Positions 1-10,729 of a stretch of 64,000 bases of DNA are shown here, piece by piece. Position 1 is the first letter of the stretch. Every line of letters starts with the position of its first letter. The notes below the pieces were generated by a model that did not search any database, was not told the origin of the DNA, and saw only the letters and a program-made list of their open reading frames with translations. Position numbers and translations under genes: made by a program. Source of the DNA: Forficula auricularia (taxonomy: Eukaryota; Arthropoda; Insecta; Dermaptera; Forficulidae); assembly GCA_024734495.1 (NCBI GenBank), contig JALMQS010000099.1, forward strand, positions 97,254,272-97,318,271, written 5' to 3'.

Positions 1-215
1 TCTCTTTTTTGAATTTTGGACTGCCTCATCATAATCCACCTAATTGATTAAATTTCTCAATTTTAATATAGTAGGTATAATAATATTTGTAAAATTGAAA
101 AAAAAATTAATTATAAATTTTTATTGACACACTCACCAGTGAATAATTATTTTAATTAAGAAAAAATCAATCAAATTAAAGATGAGACCCTGACAAATCG
201 ATTTGTCGATTCCAA
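1..215. repeat. partial copy of dispersed repeat family D
   Basis: Bases 1-50 match the right end of the repeat at 21600-21650 (shared words GAATTTTGGACTGCCTCATC). Bases about 60-215 match the reverse complement of 20935-21150 (shared words TTGACACACNCACC, AATCAAATTAAAG, ATGAGACCCTG). It is therefore a shortened copy of the same element, cut by the window start. No coding capacity is seen. Confidence 0.6.
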
Positions 216-663
216 AACTCTCTATTTTGATCGAAAATGTTATATCGATTTTCAAAATACCGATTCTTATATATAAACAAGAATGTTCATTTAATAATAT
301 TTAAGATAAATATAAACACACCCAAGTGTGTTTTTGTGTGTTACGTCAGTATTATTTCGATAGGGATAACTTATTGCTGGTGTCTTCAGCATCAGGAATC
401 TGGGCTGCTTGTTTCATCACGTCATTATCTCCATCAGCGCGCCATAAATATTTATCAAATTGCTGTTCTAAATAGTGAATTACAGCACAAACACAAACAC
501 ACCAATTTACCTATAGGTAGCTGAGATGAAAACAAACAAAAACCCAGCTGAGCATCTTTCATTGTCTGAGTATATTTTACTATTTTAAAGTTTCCCATCA
601 ATAAGAAAAATATTACAACATTATAAAATTTATAACATTGGATTTCTTCTTCTTCTTCATCTT
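216..663. other. AT-rich stretch, no gene seen
   Basis: A 95-residue frame (237-524, +) is open by chance. It has no recognisable domain and low-complexity composition. Bases 640-665 are a TTC-rich run that fits the A-rich end of the retrotransposon remnant next door, read on the other strand. Confidence 0.5.
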
Positions 664-1022
664 CTTTTTAGGCTAGGTAGCCTGTTTTCTCCCAAGGAAG
701 AGTTCCGTCCTTCAACTTTCTGCCCATCGTTTCTTCGGTCTTCCTCTGTTTCTCTTGCCGTCAGGACGGTTTCTCGTGACGATTTTCGGCAGCCGGCTTT
801 CGTCCATACGTTCCACATGCGCTGCCCATTCTCTTCTGCGCACCCTGACCCAGTCTACGATGTTCTGAATCCCACATGTTGCTCTAAGGTCTTCGTTTCT
901 CATTTTATCCAACAATGTTTTCCCTTGTATTGCTCTGATGACCCTCATTTCTGCCGTCTGGAGTAGTTGTTGTGTCACTGTTGTGTCCGCTCTCGCTTCA
1001 ATTCCATATGTTAAGACAGGTT
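664..1022 (-). pseudogene. non-LTR retrotransposon, C-terminal fragment of endonuclease-reverse transcriptase
   Basis: Read on the minus strand, the frame enters at about 1020 with TYGIEARADT, the usual tail of the reverse transcriptase core. It continues with AEMRVIRAIQGKTLLDKMRN, RRREWAAHVERMDESRLPK and GKRNRGRPKKRW. This order (EMR-x-IQGKT, a W-x-x-HV-x-RMDE box, then a GRPKKRW basic stretch) is typical of the region after the RT domain in insect non-LTR retrotransposons, often annotated as endonuclease-reverse transcriptase or craniofacial development protein 2-like. The longest open piece is 88 codons (712-978). After GRPKKRWAES a stop interrupts the last residues, and a lysine/A-rich end follows near 640-670. 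The endonuclease and RT catalytic parts are missing, so this is a 5'-truncated dead copy. I cannot name the clade. Confidence 0.85.
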
Positions 1023-1043
1023 TAGACAGGTTAGGTTAGGTTA
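1017..1043. repeat. short TTAGG-type run
   Basis: Just beyond the truncated end of the retrotransposon remnant lie two degenerate TTTAGACAGG-like steps and then TTAGGTTAGGTTA, about two and a half units of the canonical insect telomere repeat. It is short enough to be chance or a remnant of the insertion junction. Confidence 0.4.
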
Positions 1044-1084
1044 ACACATTGGATTTGAGAATTTCTAATGATAAAAAAAATATT

Positions 1085-1150
1085 ATTGTCATACAGTGAG
1101 ATGTTTCGACCACTTACAATTGTGACATCATCAGAGGCTTAAACAATCAT
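1085..1150 (-). repeat. dispersed-repeat fragment with CTGATGA/GAAAC motif
   Basis: The minus strand reads CTGATGA, then a short weak hairpin region (GTCAC facing GTGG), then GAAAC. This is the window-wide motif described in the findings. No other part of a parent element is recognisable here. Confidence 0.45.
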
Positions 1151-1188
1151 AAAATTATAGTATATCCAACTGAATCAACATTCTACGG

Positions 1189-1503
1189 CAGTATTCCGCA
1201 AAGTGTGTGCCGCGGCACACTGGTGTACCGTGGTCATCATGGTGTGCAGCAGAAAAATGTCAAGTTTTGTTAAGATAATGAACCTACACATAGAGAGTTG
1301 TGGGATCAGCCTTATCAACGATTCCTCCAAATTTTGATCCCCTGTGCTCAGTTAAGCAGGCTCACATTTCTCATCAAACATCTTTTTCTATTATATTGAT
1401 TATAATAATAAATAAATATTAAATAAGCATTGTTTTTTTTCTTTGGTGTACCTCTAAAATTTCTTCATTTGGTAGGTGTACCTTGAACGTTTGCGGAACA
1501 TTG
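1189..1503. mobile_element. hAT-like MITE with CAGTATTCCGCAAA ends
   Basis: The left end CAGTATTCCGCAAA and the reverse complement of the right end, CAATGTTCCGCAAA, form 14-bp terminal inverted repeats with two differences. Both are followed by GTGTACC-type words. Ends of the form CARNGTTCCGC fit the hAT superfamily pattern. There is no open frame inside, so it is non-autonomous. I do not see a clean 8-bp target duplication (left flank TTCTACGG, right flank GTATAGTA), so either one end has decayed or the boundary is off by a few bases. Confidence 0.6.
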
Positions 1504-1804
1504 GTATAGTATATAGAACAGACAATAAGAATTCATAATTCATAAGCCCAAAACTTTTTACTGTTTATGTACTACTACTAGCCAATCCTATGTCTGTTTG
1601 ACAAATCTGGCAACATTGTCCGAGCTTAAATATTTTTATCATAGAAATGACAGATAAAATACATTATAAATGTCGATTTAGTAAACAAAAACGATTAAAA
1701 GCTGTTGCGACAGCTGAAGCAAAAAACGTCAAAAAAAGTACTAAAGTTGAACCATTTTTTAGGTTAAATATATACGTTGTTGCCAGCTTGTTTTTAGTGT
1801 AAAT

Positions 1805-2165
1805 TACCGTCCATATATTACGTCACACACTAAAGAGGGAAGAGGCATCTCAGAGTTGTGACAAAATGTGACAGGGGAGGCCGGTAATCTCATAAATTGT
1901 GATTTTAAAAATTTTCAAATATATTTTTTAAGATTTCATGATATGAATAATAAATAAAGTTAAACTTAAAATATATTAAAACCCTTTAGTTGAGTTAAAT
2001 TTATAAAAAATAAAATCCTACAATGATTAAATTATAGGGTATAAAAGGGATAGTGTGACGTCACAATATAGGGGGGCTCAATAAAAATGTGACAGAATGT
2101 GTCACAGGGAGAGGGTGGTCTAAAAATCTTTAAATTCGTGTGACGTAATTTATGGAAGATCCCTA
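1805..2165. mobile_element. element with TACGTCACAC inverted ends
   Basis: The left end (GTCCATATATTACGTCACAC) and the reverse complement of the right end (TTCCATAAATTACGTCACAC) form about 20-bp inverted repeats around a 360-bp AT-rich core. The core has internal GTGACAGAATGTGTCAC-type words and a GTGACGTCACAATAT segment. This combination occurs as a high-copy repeat in many insect genomes. It has no coding capacity. Confidence 0.6.
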
Positions 2166-2960
2166 AACAGTGAAATTAGAACTCTTCAAAAGGTAAATTT
2201 TCCGGATTCCAAAACATCAACCTCTATTGCAAATGTCAGTATAAAATAAATAGGAAGTGAAAAAATAAAATATTTCTTCTCTTATAAATAATAATCAAAA
2301 GGTCATCTCTTGGGGCACAATAAAATAAAAAATAAAAAAAGGTAGAAATGAATTGAGGTAGTCATGTAGAATAAATGAGCTGGCCACGTTGGACTGTCTG
2401 CTTAACCGGTTGCGATGTTTCGTAATCCGAGATACGAAAGGCGATAATGCTCATCGGATGTTTGGTAATAAAGTATGTGCGACAGTTTATCAAGAAGATT
2501 TACCAAATGAAAACAGGTTAGAGAGAAAAAAAAAGAAGAAGTTTCGATTTAAAAAATATAACATCATCATTTTATTTGTGAAACGCTTAAGGGATATAAA
2601 TCTTCGGATTTGGAATTTTATCCTATATACGCTCTTTAGAATGCAAGTTTATGTCCTTAACCCAAATGTTGTTGTTGTTGAGATGGGGATGGTATAGTGT
2701 CGTATTTTTCGGGACTTCTGTTTTTTCTCCCTTCAAACAACCCCTCAATCTTAAGGGTAGCAAGTCCCACCTGATCCTCCGAAGAAATATCGCCCTTTCA
2801 AGAAGATCTACCCCCTTGAGGGGATGGAAAAATGGCCTTAATTTGAGAATTCGTTGATTTTCTTGTTAATTAATTCCCATCGGGCGTTAATAAGAGACAC
2901 ATACACAACAAAAAAAAATAATTAAATTACGAAAACTGAGCTGATAACGTTGCTACCGGG
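2166..2960. other. no gene seen
   Basis: The stretch is AT-rich up to about 2640 and then of ordinary complexity to about 2870. Two overlapping frames of 102 and 68 codons start at 2389 and 2651. They show no domain, signal peptide or splice structure that I recognise. Confidence 0.4.
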
Positions 2961-4080
2961 ACTCAATTAAAATAATAAGAAGTGCTCTCTCCGGTTTCAT
3001 TTCTGAAGATGAGTATCGAAGAATACGAAACGTTTCGAATTAGAAAAAAAAAACAATCTCAAAATGTGGATTCAAATTTCAAATTAATTTATTGAATTTT
3101 GAAACTTTTTATTTTATAATATTTCATTTAAATATGACTAAATTTAATCGAGGGGTCAACCGAGAACTAATATGCTGTACAGCTACTTCCACTTGTACTT
3201 CCAAATCTTTCCAAGTACTTCCGAATATTTCCAGGTAATTGCAAATATTTCCAAGTACTTCCAAATATTTCCAAGTAATTGCGAATATTTCCAAGTACTT
3301 CCAAATATTTTCAAGTACTTACAAATATTTCCAAGTACTTCCAAAATACTTCCAAAGAGGTGTACACCTACTTCCAATCGCGGATCACCCCTCGAATTTA
3401 ATATATTATATCAATATATAAATAAAACAACAAAAACATGAATAAATAAATAAATAAACAGTCCGTTTTGTTTTAATTTAATTGAGAATAGATTATAATA
3501 AATAGAAAAAGAAATTTCAAAATAGGCAGATAATAAATAAGAAGCGGTCTGGTGTCATTCATTTTTGAAGATGTGCATCTAAGAATACGAAACGTTTTGG
3601 ATTTAAAAACAATATAAAGAAAAGTTCATTTTAAATATGATTAATTTTTTAAATATTTATTTATTTATTTTTGAAATGTCTTATAAATGAAAATATAGGT
3701 AATTGAATTAAATTCACTTAATATATTAAATATCAATTACAAAAAAAACATGAATAAATAAATAAATATAAATAAACATTCAAACATAATTTTTGAAACA
3801 TTTATTTATTTATTTTTGTAATGTCTTATAAATGAAAATATAATTGAATTAAATTTACTTATTATATTAAATATCAATTACAATAAAAACATGAATAAAT
3901 AAATAAATAAATAACCGGTTTTGATTTAATTTAATTGAGAATAAATTATATTAAATACAAAAGGAAATTTTAAATAATAATAAGCGATCTAGTGTCATTT
4001 CTGAAGATGAGCATCTATAGGAATACGAAACGTTTCGGATTTAAAATACAACGACTAAGAAAAATTAACAATCAAACATA
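2961..4080. repeat. local tandem array of a 400-550 bp unit, three degenerate copies
   Basis: The block around CTGAAGATGAGCATCT with ATACGAAACGTTT recurs at about 3002, 3563 and 4001. The block ATGAATAAATAAATAAATAA followed by TTTAATTTAATTGAGAATA recurs at about 3437 and 3890, with a sub-duplication of about 143 bp (3650-3770 and 3793-3905). The first unit is interrupted by the MITE at 3149-3394. The sequence flanking that MITE rejoins to match the other units, so the MITE arrived after the array formed. Confidence 0.65.
3149..3394 (+). mobile_element. minisatellite MITE, copy 1 (246 bp)
   Basis: It begins CGAGGGGTCAACCGAGA and ends TCGCGGATCACCCCTCG, which are imperfect inverted repeats. 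It is flanked by perfect 8-bp duplications AATTTAAT (3141-3148 and 3395-3402). Next inside are TACTTCCACTTG-type sub-terminal words and the inverted GGTGTACACCTACTTCCA block. The core is a tandem of the 20-bp unit ACTTCCAAATATTTCCAAGT. An 8-bp duplication and CRAGGGGTG-like ends fit hAT-type DNA transposons, although P-type elements also duplicate 8 bp. No transposase is present. The overlapping short frames on both strands are produced by the minisatellite and are not genes. Confidence 0.85.
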
Positions 4081-4269
4081 AATTTAATTCATTCAAATTT
4101 GAAACCTTTTTTTTTAAGTTCAATTAAAATAGAATACTTAATAGTAAATTGCTAAGTACCTATATTGACAATATTAGCCCAATTTAAGCTTCTTAAATAT
4201 TTTATATTAATTTTTTTTTTTTTATTAGACCTGAAAATTCTCGGATCGCAATTGGCATCTTTATGTACA

Positions 4270-4672
4270 TACTAGCTGACCCCCGGGCCTTCGGCCCGGC
4301 GTCACCTAGCCCCTGGCGGGGAGCGTCTCGTTTTATGGTTAAAATTTAGATAGATAATAGCTAAATTACTTGTCAAAATTGTTCCCTTTATCAAAAATAA
4401 TATTGACAGTTGAAAGATTTCCAAAAAGCTATTATCAGCCATCTTGTTTGTTTGCTTTTACCCCCCAGAGAGGCGCTGGCGTTGTTTCCTCGAAAAAATA
4501 TTTTTTTTTATATGCCACAGGTGTGATATTTATAAAAAAACACTATATATAAAAACACTCGTGTATTTGAATGGAATGTTGTGTGAAAATTTCAAAGAAA
4601 TCGGTGAAGAACTTTCGGAGATCCTTCAACGTATCACTTAAGCGTAACAGTACATTTTAATTTATATAGATT
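4270..4672 (+). mobile_element. ACTAGCTGAC ... TATATAGATT non-autonomous element
   Basis: It starts ACTAGCTGAC followed by a GC-rich hairpin with a CTTCGG loop (4283-4299). It ends with GGTGAAGAACTTTCGGAGAT, AACAGTACATTTTAATTT and then TATATAGATTA. This layout is widespread in insect genomes as the 3' region of retrotransposon-derived or otherwise non-autonomous repeats. Two short overlapping frames inside (4370-4552, 4444-4641) have no recognisable product. Confidence 0.55.
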
Positions 4673-5863
4673 AATATTTTCTATGTAAAATAAATGTTGC
4701 TTTAAAATTCAATTTTTGGTGTCCTAAAACAATTAGTGACAAAATTCCAACACCTGGATAAGAGAATATTTATTTATTTTATTTATTATGGAAGTTGACG
4801 TTTCGGCTGCGACATTTGCATGCGAATATAATTAAGATTGATCTTTGGTGGATTTAATTAAGAAGTTACTCATTTAATATTTATCCATGTTGGGATGTTG
4901 GACGGGGGTAGCAAGAAGGGAGAGATGTCACGTTGAGAAGAGTGTCCCTAAGGGCCCAAAGGGCTGGCTGGCGTCTTGGCAAGGCAAACAGCTAACCAGA
5001 AGATACAACCCTGGCTGGCAGGGGAAGAGAGAGAGCGATATTGAACTAACCCAGGAGAGAAGACAAGACAGGCAGACAAACAGACGCACAAACAGCCAAA
5101 GAGCCAATTGATGTATACGTAGAATTAAAAAAGACCTGATGAAGCTGGAGGAAGGAAAGAAATAACAATTTAGACTTCTTCAATTGCAAATGAGAAAATT
5201 ATCATCAACTGCTCAACAGGGATAAGTAAATACGAAATAAGTTACTTATATATTGGATCACAAATATATAGTAGTGTAAATCCGGGACAGACGCCACACT
5301 CGGGAGAGATGCCGCACCCTTTGTAGTTCAAAAAGTACTAGCTAGATCCTAGCCCAGGCTAGTCCGCCTTATCAGTTGGACGTTTATATTGATAGGAAAA
5401 CTGTTTTTATCTGATTGTGAAGAATATTTTACTAACTACAAGCTAAAATCGAAGCTAAGACTCTCATTACACACTCTAAAGTTTTTCTTAAGCTTCACTT
5501 ATGAATTTATTAAGAGCTAATATTTTAAATATTCGAATAAATTCAAATAGATAGTAAACAAAGAAACCTTTAGTGGTGTAATGAGTCGGTTTTTGGTTTG
5601 TTTGCTAGTAATCGCGGCAAGAGGGAGGGTGTGGCATCTCACCCGTACTAAGTGGGAGAGATGCATGAAAACTACTCTTCAACTTCCAAGAAATGTGATT
5701 GATTGCGTTGTGCAACATGCCAGAGATGTCTTCTTGAGGAGTGCACTATTTTGAAGAATTTTGTGTCGATTGTGGTCGCCAAAATAGAAAAATCAATCAA
5801 TCAAAATAGATAAATCAATTTCTCGACAGAAAATACCCCATTAATTCGCGATTTCCATCGAAA
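4673..5863. other. mostly unique stretch with a possible inverted-repeat element at 5301-5646
   Basis: A purine- and GC-richer segment at 4890-5105 contains a 74-codon frame with no recognisable domain. At 5301-5320 and 5627-5646 the words CGGGAGAGATGCCGCACCCT and AGGGTGTGGCATCTCACCCG are near inverse complements about 305 bp apart, which could be the ends of a small DNA element. I see no gene. Confidence 0.35.
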
Positions 5864-5921
5864 TATAGGTTTCTCGAAAACGGCTCTTATCTTAATCAGA
5901 GCCGTTTTCGAAAAACCTATA
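5864..5921. repeat. 24-bp hairpin (GAAAACGGCTCT stem)
   Basis: The arm 5864-5887 pairs with 5898-5921 with one or two mismatches around a 10-base loop. Related sequence (GAGCCGTTTTCGAGAAA, then ATTGCTCATTTAAT) recurs at 29765-29825, so this is part of a dispersed repeat. A GCCGTTTTCGAGAT word also recurs at about 55630, 55790 and 56965. Confidence 0.6.
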
Positions 5922-6480
5922 TAAGAATTGCTCATTTAATACTAAAAGATAAAAGTAAACCATCATATAGTTAGAATTAAAGAATTCATTTCTGCGAATG
6001 TCATTTTTCAAATTTATTTTACTTTTTTCATTATAAATGAAAGTAAAAAAAAAAAAAATGAAAACAATTTAGATATCTTCAATTGCAATTGACAAAGTAA
6101 TTAACTGCTCAATGCAGAAGAAAAAACAAAAAATAAGTTGCATATTCATTTGTATTACAAAAAAAAAACGCTAATAAAAAGAGACAAAAAAAAGCTTGCG
6201 TCGTTTGTGCCTGTTTCTTTTTCGTCTATAGTATATCTCTCTGAATGCCCAGTCACGTTTCTTTTCGTATTGACGTCCCTTGACATTTTAACCTCCTGTC
6301 CCCCCCCCCCCTCCCCCCTCACCACTTTACCATCTCTCTTTCGCTTTGGAAATAAAAATAATACGCTAGAGAAATAGAATACATTCCTTTCAGTTGAACA
6401 GAACAGAAAACTGTAGGTATTAAGTAAAGAATAAGTATATATATATACATAAAGGGAAACAAAAGAAACAAAATTGCTAT
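5922..6480. other. no gene seen; poly-C/pyrimidine tract at 6300-6320
   Basis: Low-complexity A-rich sequence is followed by a pyrimidine-rich segment with a run of about 13 C at 6300 and further C-rich triplets. The 79-codon frame over it (6138-6377) is composition-driven. Confidence 0.4.
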
Positions 6481-7300
6481 TTGAAAAAAATAATTTTTAT
6501 AAAAAAAAAAATAAATAAAACCGATTTCAAAAAAATTAAATGCAACAAATAAAATAATAAGAGCTCAAAAATAAAATAAAATGCACTAAATGGTATAAAA
6601 TAATTATCTAATTTAGTTACAACTAAACGATGAAATGGTTACATGAAATCACTTTTTGAAGTCGGTGCCAAACAAACTATATAAGCGAGCTTACGCGATG
6701 TTGTCTTCATTACTCGCCAAATGTACTATGTATGAACAGTTGAGTGCGATTCATGAAATTTTTATGTTTGGCACCGACTTCACAAAGTGATTTCATGTAA
6801 CAATTTCATCGTTTAGTTGTAACTAAATTAGATAATTATTTTATACCTTTTAGTGCATTTCATTTTATTTTTGAGTTATTATTTTATTTGTTGTTTATAA
6901 TTTTTTTGAAATCGGTTTTTTTTTTTTTTTTATAAAAATTATTTTTATTTTTCTCTTTTTAGTGATGTTATTAATAGTGACTGAAGATATAATAATACCT
7001 TGAATGCATCTTGTAAAAGAAAGCGTCGGGCGAATGAATCAGAAAATGATAATAAAATTCAATTCATAAATATAGAATTTCTCTCGAAACGTTTGCGGGT
7101 TTTAAATGAACGTTTTAAGATGTTTTTTATAAAAGATTTTATTTATTATAATTTCGATTATTTGCTCATAAGAATTGGAGATTTATGTTATTTTGTCATT
7201 GATCATATCATCAGAACTTGACCAAATTAATATGGTACCACCCCTAAGGTAACCTCTTTCAATAAAAAAAAGAATCATCTAAATCGGTCAACCAGGCAAA
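6481..7300. mobile_element. palindromic composite element, copy 1
   Basis: Arms 6481-6675 and 6765-6953 are inverse complements carrying ACCGATTTCAAA, CAACTAAACGATGAAAT and AAGTCGGTGCCAAAC blocks around an unrelated 90-base centre. On the right the element continues as GTGATGTTATTAATAGTG and then ATCATATCATCAGAACTTG, ending near ATCTAAATCGGTCAACC. The same parts occur in the opposite orientation at 46104-46850. Words such as ACCGACTTCAAAAAAGG and TCAGAACTTGACCAAATTAA are familiar from high-copy lepidopteran repeats. No transposase is present. Confidence 0.7.
6981..7200 (+). other. 220-bp segment present only in copy 1 of the composite element
   Basis: In the sister copy (46104-46440, other strand) the words TTAATAGTGA and GATCATATCATCAG are directly joined. 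Here 220 bp lie between them. The segment holds a frame beginning NASCKRKRRANESEN that I do not recognise, and a CTCGAAACGTTTGCGG word. It is either an insertion or captured sequence, or the other copy carries a deletion. Confidence 0.5.
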
Positions 7301-7500
7301 AAGTTCTCTCTGAACATACATAAAAATAAATAAATAAATAGTTAGGTATCTTTCGTGAACATACCTAACAAAAAAATGTCCTATACCAATGAAATTTATA
7401 TTTTTACCAATCGGAAACTAGACTGTACTCAATGCAAAAAAAATCATCAAAAATCAAGCAAAGAATTACCGAGCAACGCTCGGTTCACCAGGTTTTTCTA
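7301..7500. repeat. element tail with CCGAGC/GCTCGG hairpin
   Basis: A perfect 6-bp hairpin CCGAGC-AAC-GCTCGG (7469-7483), followed by TTCACCAGG, resembles the end hairpin of common insect repeats. I do not see the CTRR end expected for a Helitron close behind it, so the class is left open. Confidence 0.45.
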
Positions 7501-7539
7501 CTTCTTCTTTAATTGATTCTAAATTTGTCCTCTTATTCT

Positions 7540-8060
7540 ACTCACTTGCCTTGAACCTTCCCCTTTTTCCATCCCCTCATCCCATCCCCAATAGGTACAT
7601 TTGATCTTATTATTTCCCCCTTCGCGGTGCAGATTTCGTTATTTATTCGATGAAACTTTAATAATTTTTTTCCCACCCTGTAGTGGTAGTAGTAGAGTGT
7701 GCCAGGTGTCATCCGATGTTGTTTTTCACCCCCCACCGAACCCCCTACCTACTAACACGCCCGCCGGTATAATAATAATAATAATAATAATACCAGGAGG
7801 CGCAGCGGCAGCAAATATTCACATAATTCGAAATGGAGGAATTTTTACCCGGGGAGCGAATAATTAAAAGGCCGCGTGACATTTTTCAGTTCAATATATA
7901 TGTGGGTGCGTGGGTGGTTGTTGTTCATCAGCCCCAGGGGCCGGTTGATCCCCTAAAAACCCGCTTAATAATTCCATCATTAAAAAATTTAAAACCATCC
8001 CCTCTCGGCCATTTTTTGTGTTTCTTCGTTGGCAGTCTGACAATTGATCATAATATATGA
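7540..8060. promoter_or_regulatory. GC-richer island, candidate regulatory block
   Basis: The composition rises above the surroundings. Visible words are CCAGGTGTCATC (E-box), GAATAATTAAAAGG and CATCATTAAA (homeodomain-type TAAT cores), TTTGATCTT (TCF-like), and an (AAT)n run at about 7772. No open frame is convincing. The regulatory role is inference from composition and motif density only. Confidence 0.25.
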
Positions 8061-8873
8061 GAATTCGGTTATATAGGGGGTGGATGTCTCCTATATATAT
8101 GCGCTCATATATCAGAGACCACCTATAATTAACACAATACAGTTGAATAATCTCGAGAAGCCATTGTATTAAAAAAATTCTATTCATCTTTTTATCCTCC
8201 AGTACAGAGGGGCGTGGGGGTAGTGGGGAGGGCAGGACAAAAACAAACAATTTTCCAGAGGGGGGAGTGCTGGAAATTAATGAGCGACATGATTATGTCG
8301 CTTGGATGGAGAACATTATGCGCGGTTTACATGACAGACGACATACGCCTATAACAGCAACTTGGCTTTTTATTTATTTATTTATTTATTTAAGCACTTA
8401 ATAATTAAAAGCAGCTTTCTAATCAACGCTTTTCAAATAGGTATTAATTAAAGACATAAAAAAACGATTTATCATAATTCCTACAAAAAAATTTTAACGA
8501 TAGGTAACTAAAAGCAAAATAAATTTCAAATTAATTTTGTAGGATATATCAAAATTTTGGTCACTTTAATCTCAGATACCTTGCAAGATTTCGAACATTT
8601 ATTAGATCATCTTTAGGGCTATAAACCTTCAAACGTGTTTTATTATTTAGGAGATTCGGATTAATATATCCCTAAGAAATGTTGATATAATAGAGAAACC
8701 ATTTATAATAAATTAATACATATTAACAAAAAACACCTGTTTAAGCACTAGCATAATAACAGCGTCTTAAAATCTCAACAAAATCATTCAGTAACATAAA
8801 TATTGTATATTTTTTAAATGGAATTTCTGAGCCTAGAGACCTCGAAAATTTTGGGCCTGATCATGGGTGCTCC
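8061..8873. other. no gene seen
   Basis: Bases 8061-8300 are moderately complex. The rest is AT-rich and contains a degenerate copy of the window-wide motif at about 8583-8630 (minus strand: a decayed CTAAAGA box, a weak hairpin, then GAAAT). Confidence 0.4.
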
Positions 8874-9144
8874 CGAGGAGTGAACCGCGACCTAATATGT
8901 TGTACACCTACTTCCACTTGTACTTCCAAATATTTCCAAGTACTTTTAAATATTTCATTTGTAATTCCAAATATTTCCAATTAATTCCAAATATTTCCAA
9001 CTGATTCCAAACATTTCCAAGTAATTCCAAATATTTCCAAGCACTTCCAAATATTTCAAACCACTTCCAAATATTTCCAAGTAGGTACTTCCAAATATTC
9101 GCAAGTACTTCCAAATATTTCCAAGTACTTCCAATCGTCCCTCG
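8874..9144 (+). mobile_element. minisatellite MITE, copy 2 (271 bp)
   Basis: The left end CGAGGAGTGAACCGCGA and the right end CCAATCGTCCCTCG are bounded by perfect 8-bp duplications GGTGCTCC (8866-8873 and 9145-9152). The core is about eleven degenerate 20-bp TTCCAA units with a GTAGGTACTTCC interruption near 9083. The right terminal repeat lacks a few bases compared with other copies. Confidence 0.85.
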
Positions 9145-9152
9145 GGTGCTCC

Positions 9153-10495
9153 AAACAAAAAAAAAACTTACCTACATTTACATTATACTATTTCGATGTT
9201 TAAGTATATAAGAAATAACTACACAACAAAATTTAAAGATTTTAAATTTGAAAAATCAACATGTGGGGTTTCTCAAATTTGGAGACCCAAAATGGCCATT
9301 TATAAGATACCTAGATACCTACGGATGTGAATATCATGATTAACAGGACAATTATTTTACATAATTTCTGAAGATATTTTTTTAACATTGTCAAAGTCCT
9401 GAAGTTATTAAATAAAAAAATAAAAACTTTTGAAATAAACAATTTTCTCATGTTATTTATTTATTGAGCAACAAGAAATCAATAAATCCTAAATAAAATT
9501 CAATATTTACAGTTGATCCTCAAGTTTCTAAAAAGGTTTAAATTAAATTTACCTTAGTTACTAAGTATACATTGTTTGAAACATACTTATAAATTATAAT
9601 ATTTAAATATCGAATAACACTCTAAGCTCACATTAATATGATACCATTTAATGTGGCCAGTATTAACTACAAATAATAAATCCAAAATAATTTAAAAATT
9701 AAATTTTAAACTATTTTCTGTTAATATTCAATTTAAAGGGTGTCGTATTCATTTAAACTTAATGGGTTATTCGATATTTAAATATTAGTAGGTACCTACT
9801 ACTAATAATAAACCCACTCACTATCGTTGCAATAGATCTTCATCCAAATAAAAGAAAACCTTCTCGTCTCTTCTTTATCTACCTTTCTATCTATTTTTTT
9901 ATTTTATTTTATTATTTGTTTGAACCAATAAAAATGCGACTTAAAAACTTTACAATGAATGAATCCACATATAAATAGCGGAGGTATAAATTATTATCTA
10001 AGTTATTATCTCTATATCTACCTGCATTTTTATTCTTATTACAGAGTAATAATCATAGTTATATAAAATAAATATGCAGAGTAATAAAATGTTAACTTTG
10101 ACAAATTAAAAAAAAATTAATCTACTTATTCATCAAATAAAATAAATTATTTTTTGGATTGTTTTCAATTTTTTTTTTTTTTTTAAATATTTAAATGCAT
10201 GAAAAAGATGCGAGACTCATGGGTACCTATATACCTAAATAAGTCTAAGATAAAAGAAAAAGATTATAGCATTGGAATTTTGTTTAAGATAAAATTTAAT
10301 TTTCTGATGAGATTTCATTTTATTTCAATTGAAAAAAAAAAAAAAAATTAAAATAAATATTCTTCAAGGCAAATGCCTTTTTTATAAATTAATTTATTAA
10401 AATTATTTAATTTTTACAAAATTATACAAAATACGTAATTTAAAATAAAGTTATTTTAAAAAATTGCATTCAAAAGTGCTGGTGTCCTGTTTTTA
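9153..10495. other. AT-rich stretch without genes
   Basis: I see only AT-rich sequence with scattered GTAGGTACCTAC words and poly-A/T runs. No frame over 60 codons exists and no repeat boundary is clear. Confidence 0.5.
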
Positions 10496-10584
10496 TTTTT
10501 AAAATAATAAATTTTGATATGGAAATTGGAAGCATATTGGAGTCCTGCCTCTAATTTACATATCAAAATTTATTATTTTAAAAA
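10496..10584. repeat. 26-bp inverted repeat, small hairpin element
   Basis: Bases 10496-10521 and 10559-10584 are perfect inverse complements (AATAATAAATTTTGATATG core) around a 37-base loop. It is a MITE-sized foldback with no clear target duplication. Confidence 0.65.
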
Positions 10585-10729
10585 TTCCTAATGTTAAAAA
10601 AATGGTACCTATCTTAATAAAATTTAATTAAAATGATCACCGTTTTCAATTGATGATATATAAATAAATTTTACTATTATAAGGCATTTAGTTTAATTTA
10701 TTTACCCTATTATTTTAGTTTTTAAGGAA

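Noticed and set aside
7301..7500. Helitron 3' end
   Set aside because: A hairpin is present, but no CTRR terminus follows at the required distance and no TC start was found.
8874..9144. CRISPR-like array of short repeats
   Set aside because: The units are contiguous with no spacers, inside a transposon with target duplications, in an animal genome.
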